A stretch of DNA of 11,827 nucleotides from Baffinella frigidus (lineage: Eukaryota > Cryptophyceae > Cryptomonadales > Baffinellaceae): contig MU646354.1 in the NCBI GenBank assembly GCA_026770585.1, positions 649,984 to 661,810 of the forward strand, written 5' to 3'. Below the pieces are notes generated by a model that was not told the origin of the DNA, did not search any database, and was given only the letters and a program-made list of their open reading frames with translations. A program made the translations under genes and the position numbers. Shown piece after piece: positions 11,807 through 11,827 of this stretch (position 1 is its first letter; each line of letters begins with the position of its first letter).

Positions 11807-11827
11807 CCCCCCCCCCCCCCCCCCCCC
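11807..11827. repeat. Terminal poly-C run
   Basis: Twenty-one C in a row end the window. As the other end is a satellite, both borders look like places where an assembly stops at low-complexity sequence. Confidence 0.95.

Overview
The window looks like non-genic, repeat-dominated nuclear DNA from a eukaryotic alga. The G-rich interspersed arrays are degenerate TTTAGGG-type telomere sequence (six perfect units at 5983-6024), the type found in plants, green algae and dinoflagellates. Nothing bacterial is visible: no operons, no spaced ribosome binding sites and no tightly packed ORFs. The abundant short repeat with a (GGACCTAAA)n tail reminds me of repeats in dinoflagellate (Suessiales) genomes. 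That is recollection, not proof, so the assignment to a dinoflagellate-like alga is tentative and a green alga remains possible.

Layout. Positions 1-95 are a 13-bp satellite. Positions 500-2230 hold several small foldback (MITE-like) elements, a degenerate telomere-like array, copies of a short sequence whose minus-strand reading frame is kept between copies, and spaced repeats around CACGCGTG. Positions 2450-3320 hold two more inverted repeats around a telomere-like array. Positions 3650-5060 are a patchwork of duplicated GC-rich blocks, GA/CT microsatellites and G-rich minisatellite. Positions 5170-6195 are mainly degenerate telomeric repeat broken by CG-rich islands. Positions 6354-6932 (minus strand) carry the only ORF with a convincing protein-like composition, a putative small membrane protein of unknown function. 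Positions 7069-7553 are a 485-bp element with terminal inverted repeats, a target-site duplication and a large internal palindrome. Positions 8160-11570 are filled with about fourteen copies of a SINE-like repeat in two subfamilies (A and B), plus a 115-bp foldback element whose insertion is documented by an uninterrupted duplicate of its target site 180 bp downstream. The window ends in a 21-base poly-C run.

The best-supported results are three insertion events read directly from the sequence: a foldback element with a TA duplication and an empty-site paralogue (10134-10492), a reverse-oriented SINE-like copy with a 7-bp duplication (10957-11061), and the 485-bp element with a 7-bp duplication (7062-7560). 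No functional pathway or gene cluster can be reconstructed. The window documents repeat turnover rather than a gene system.
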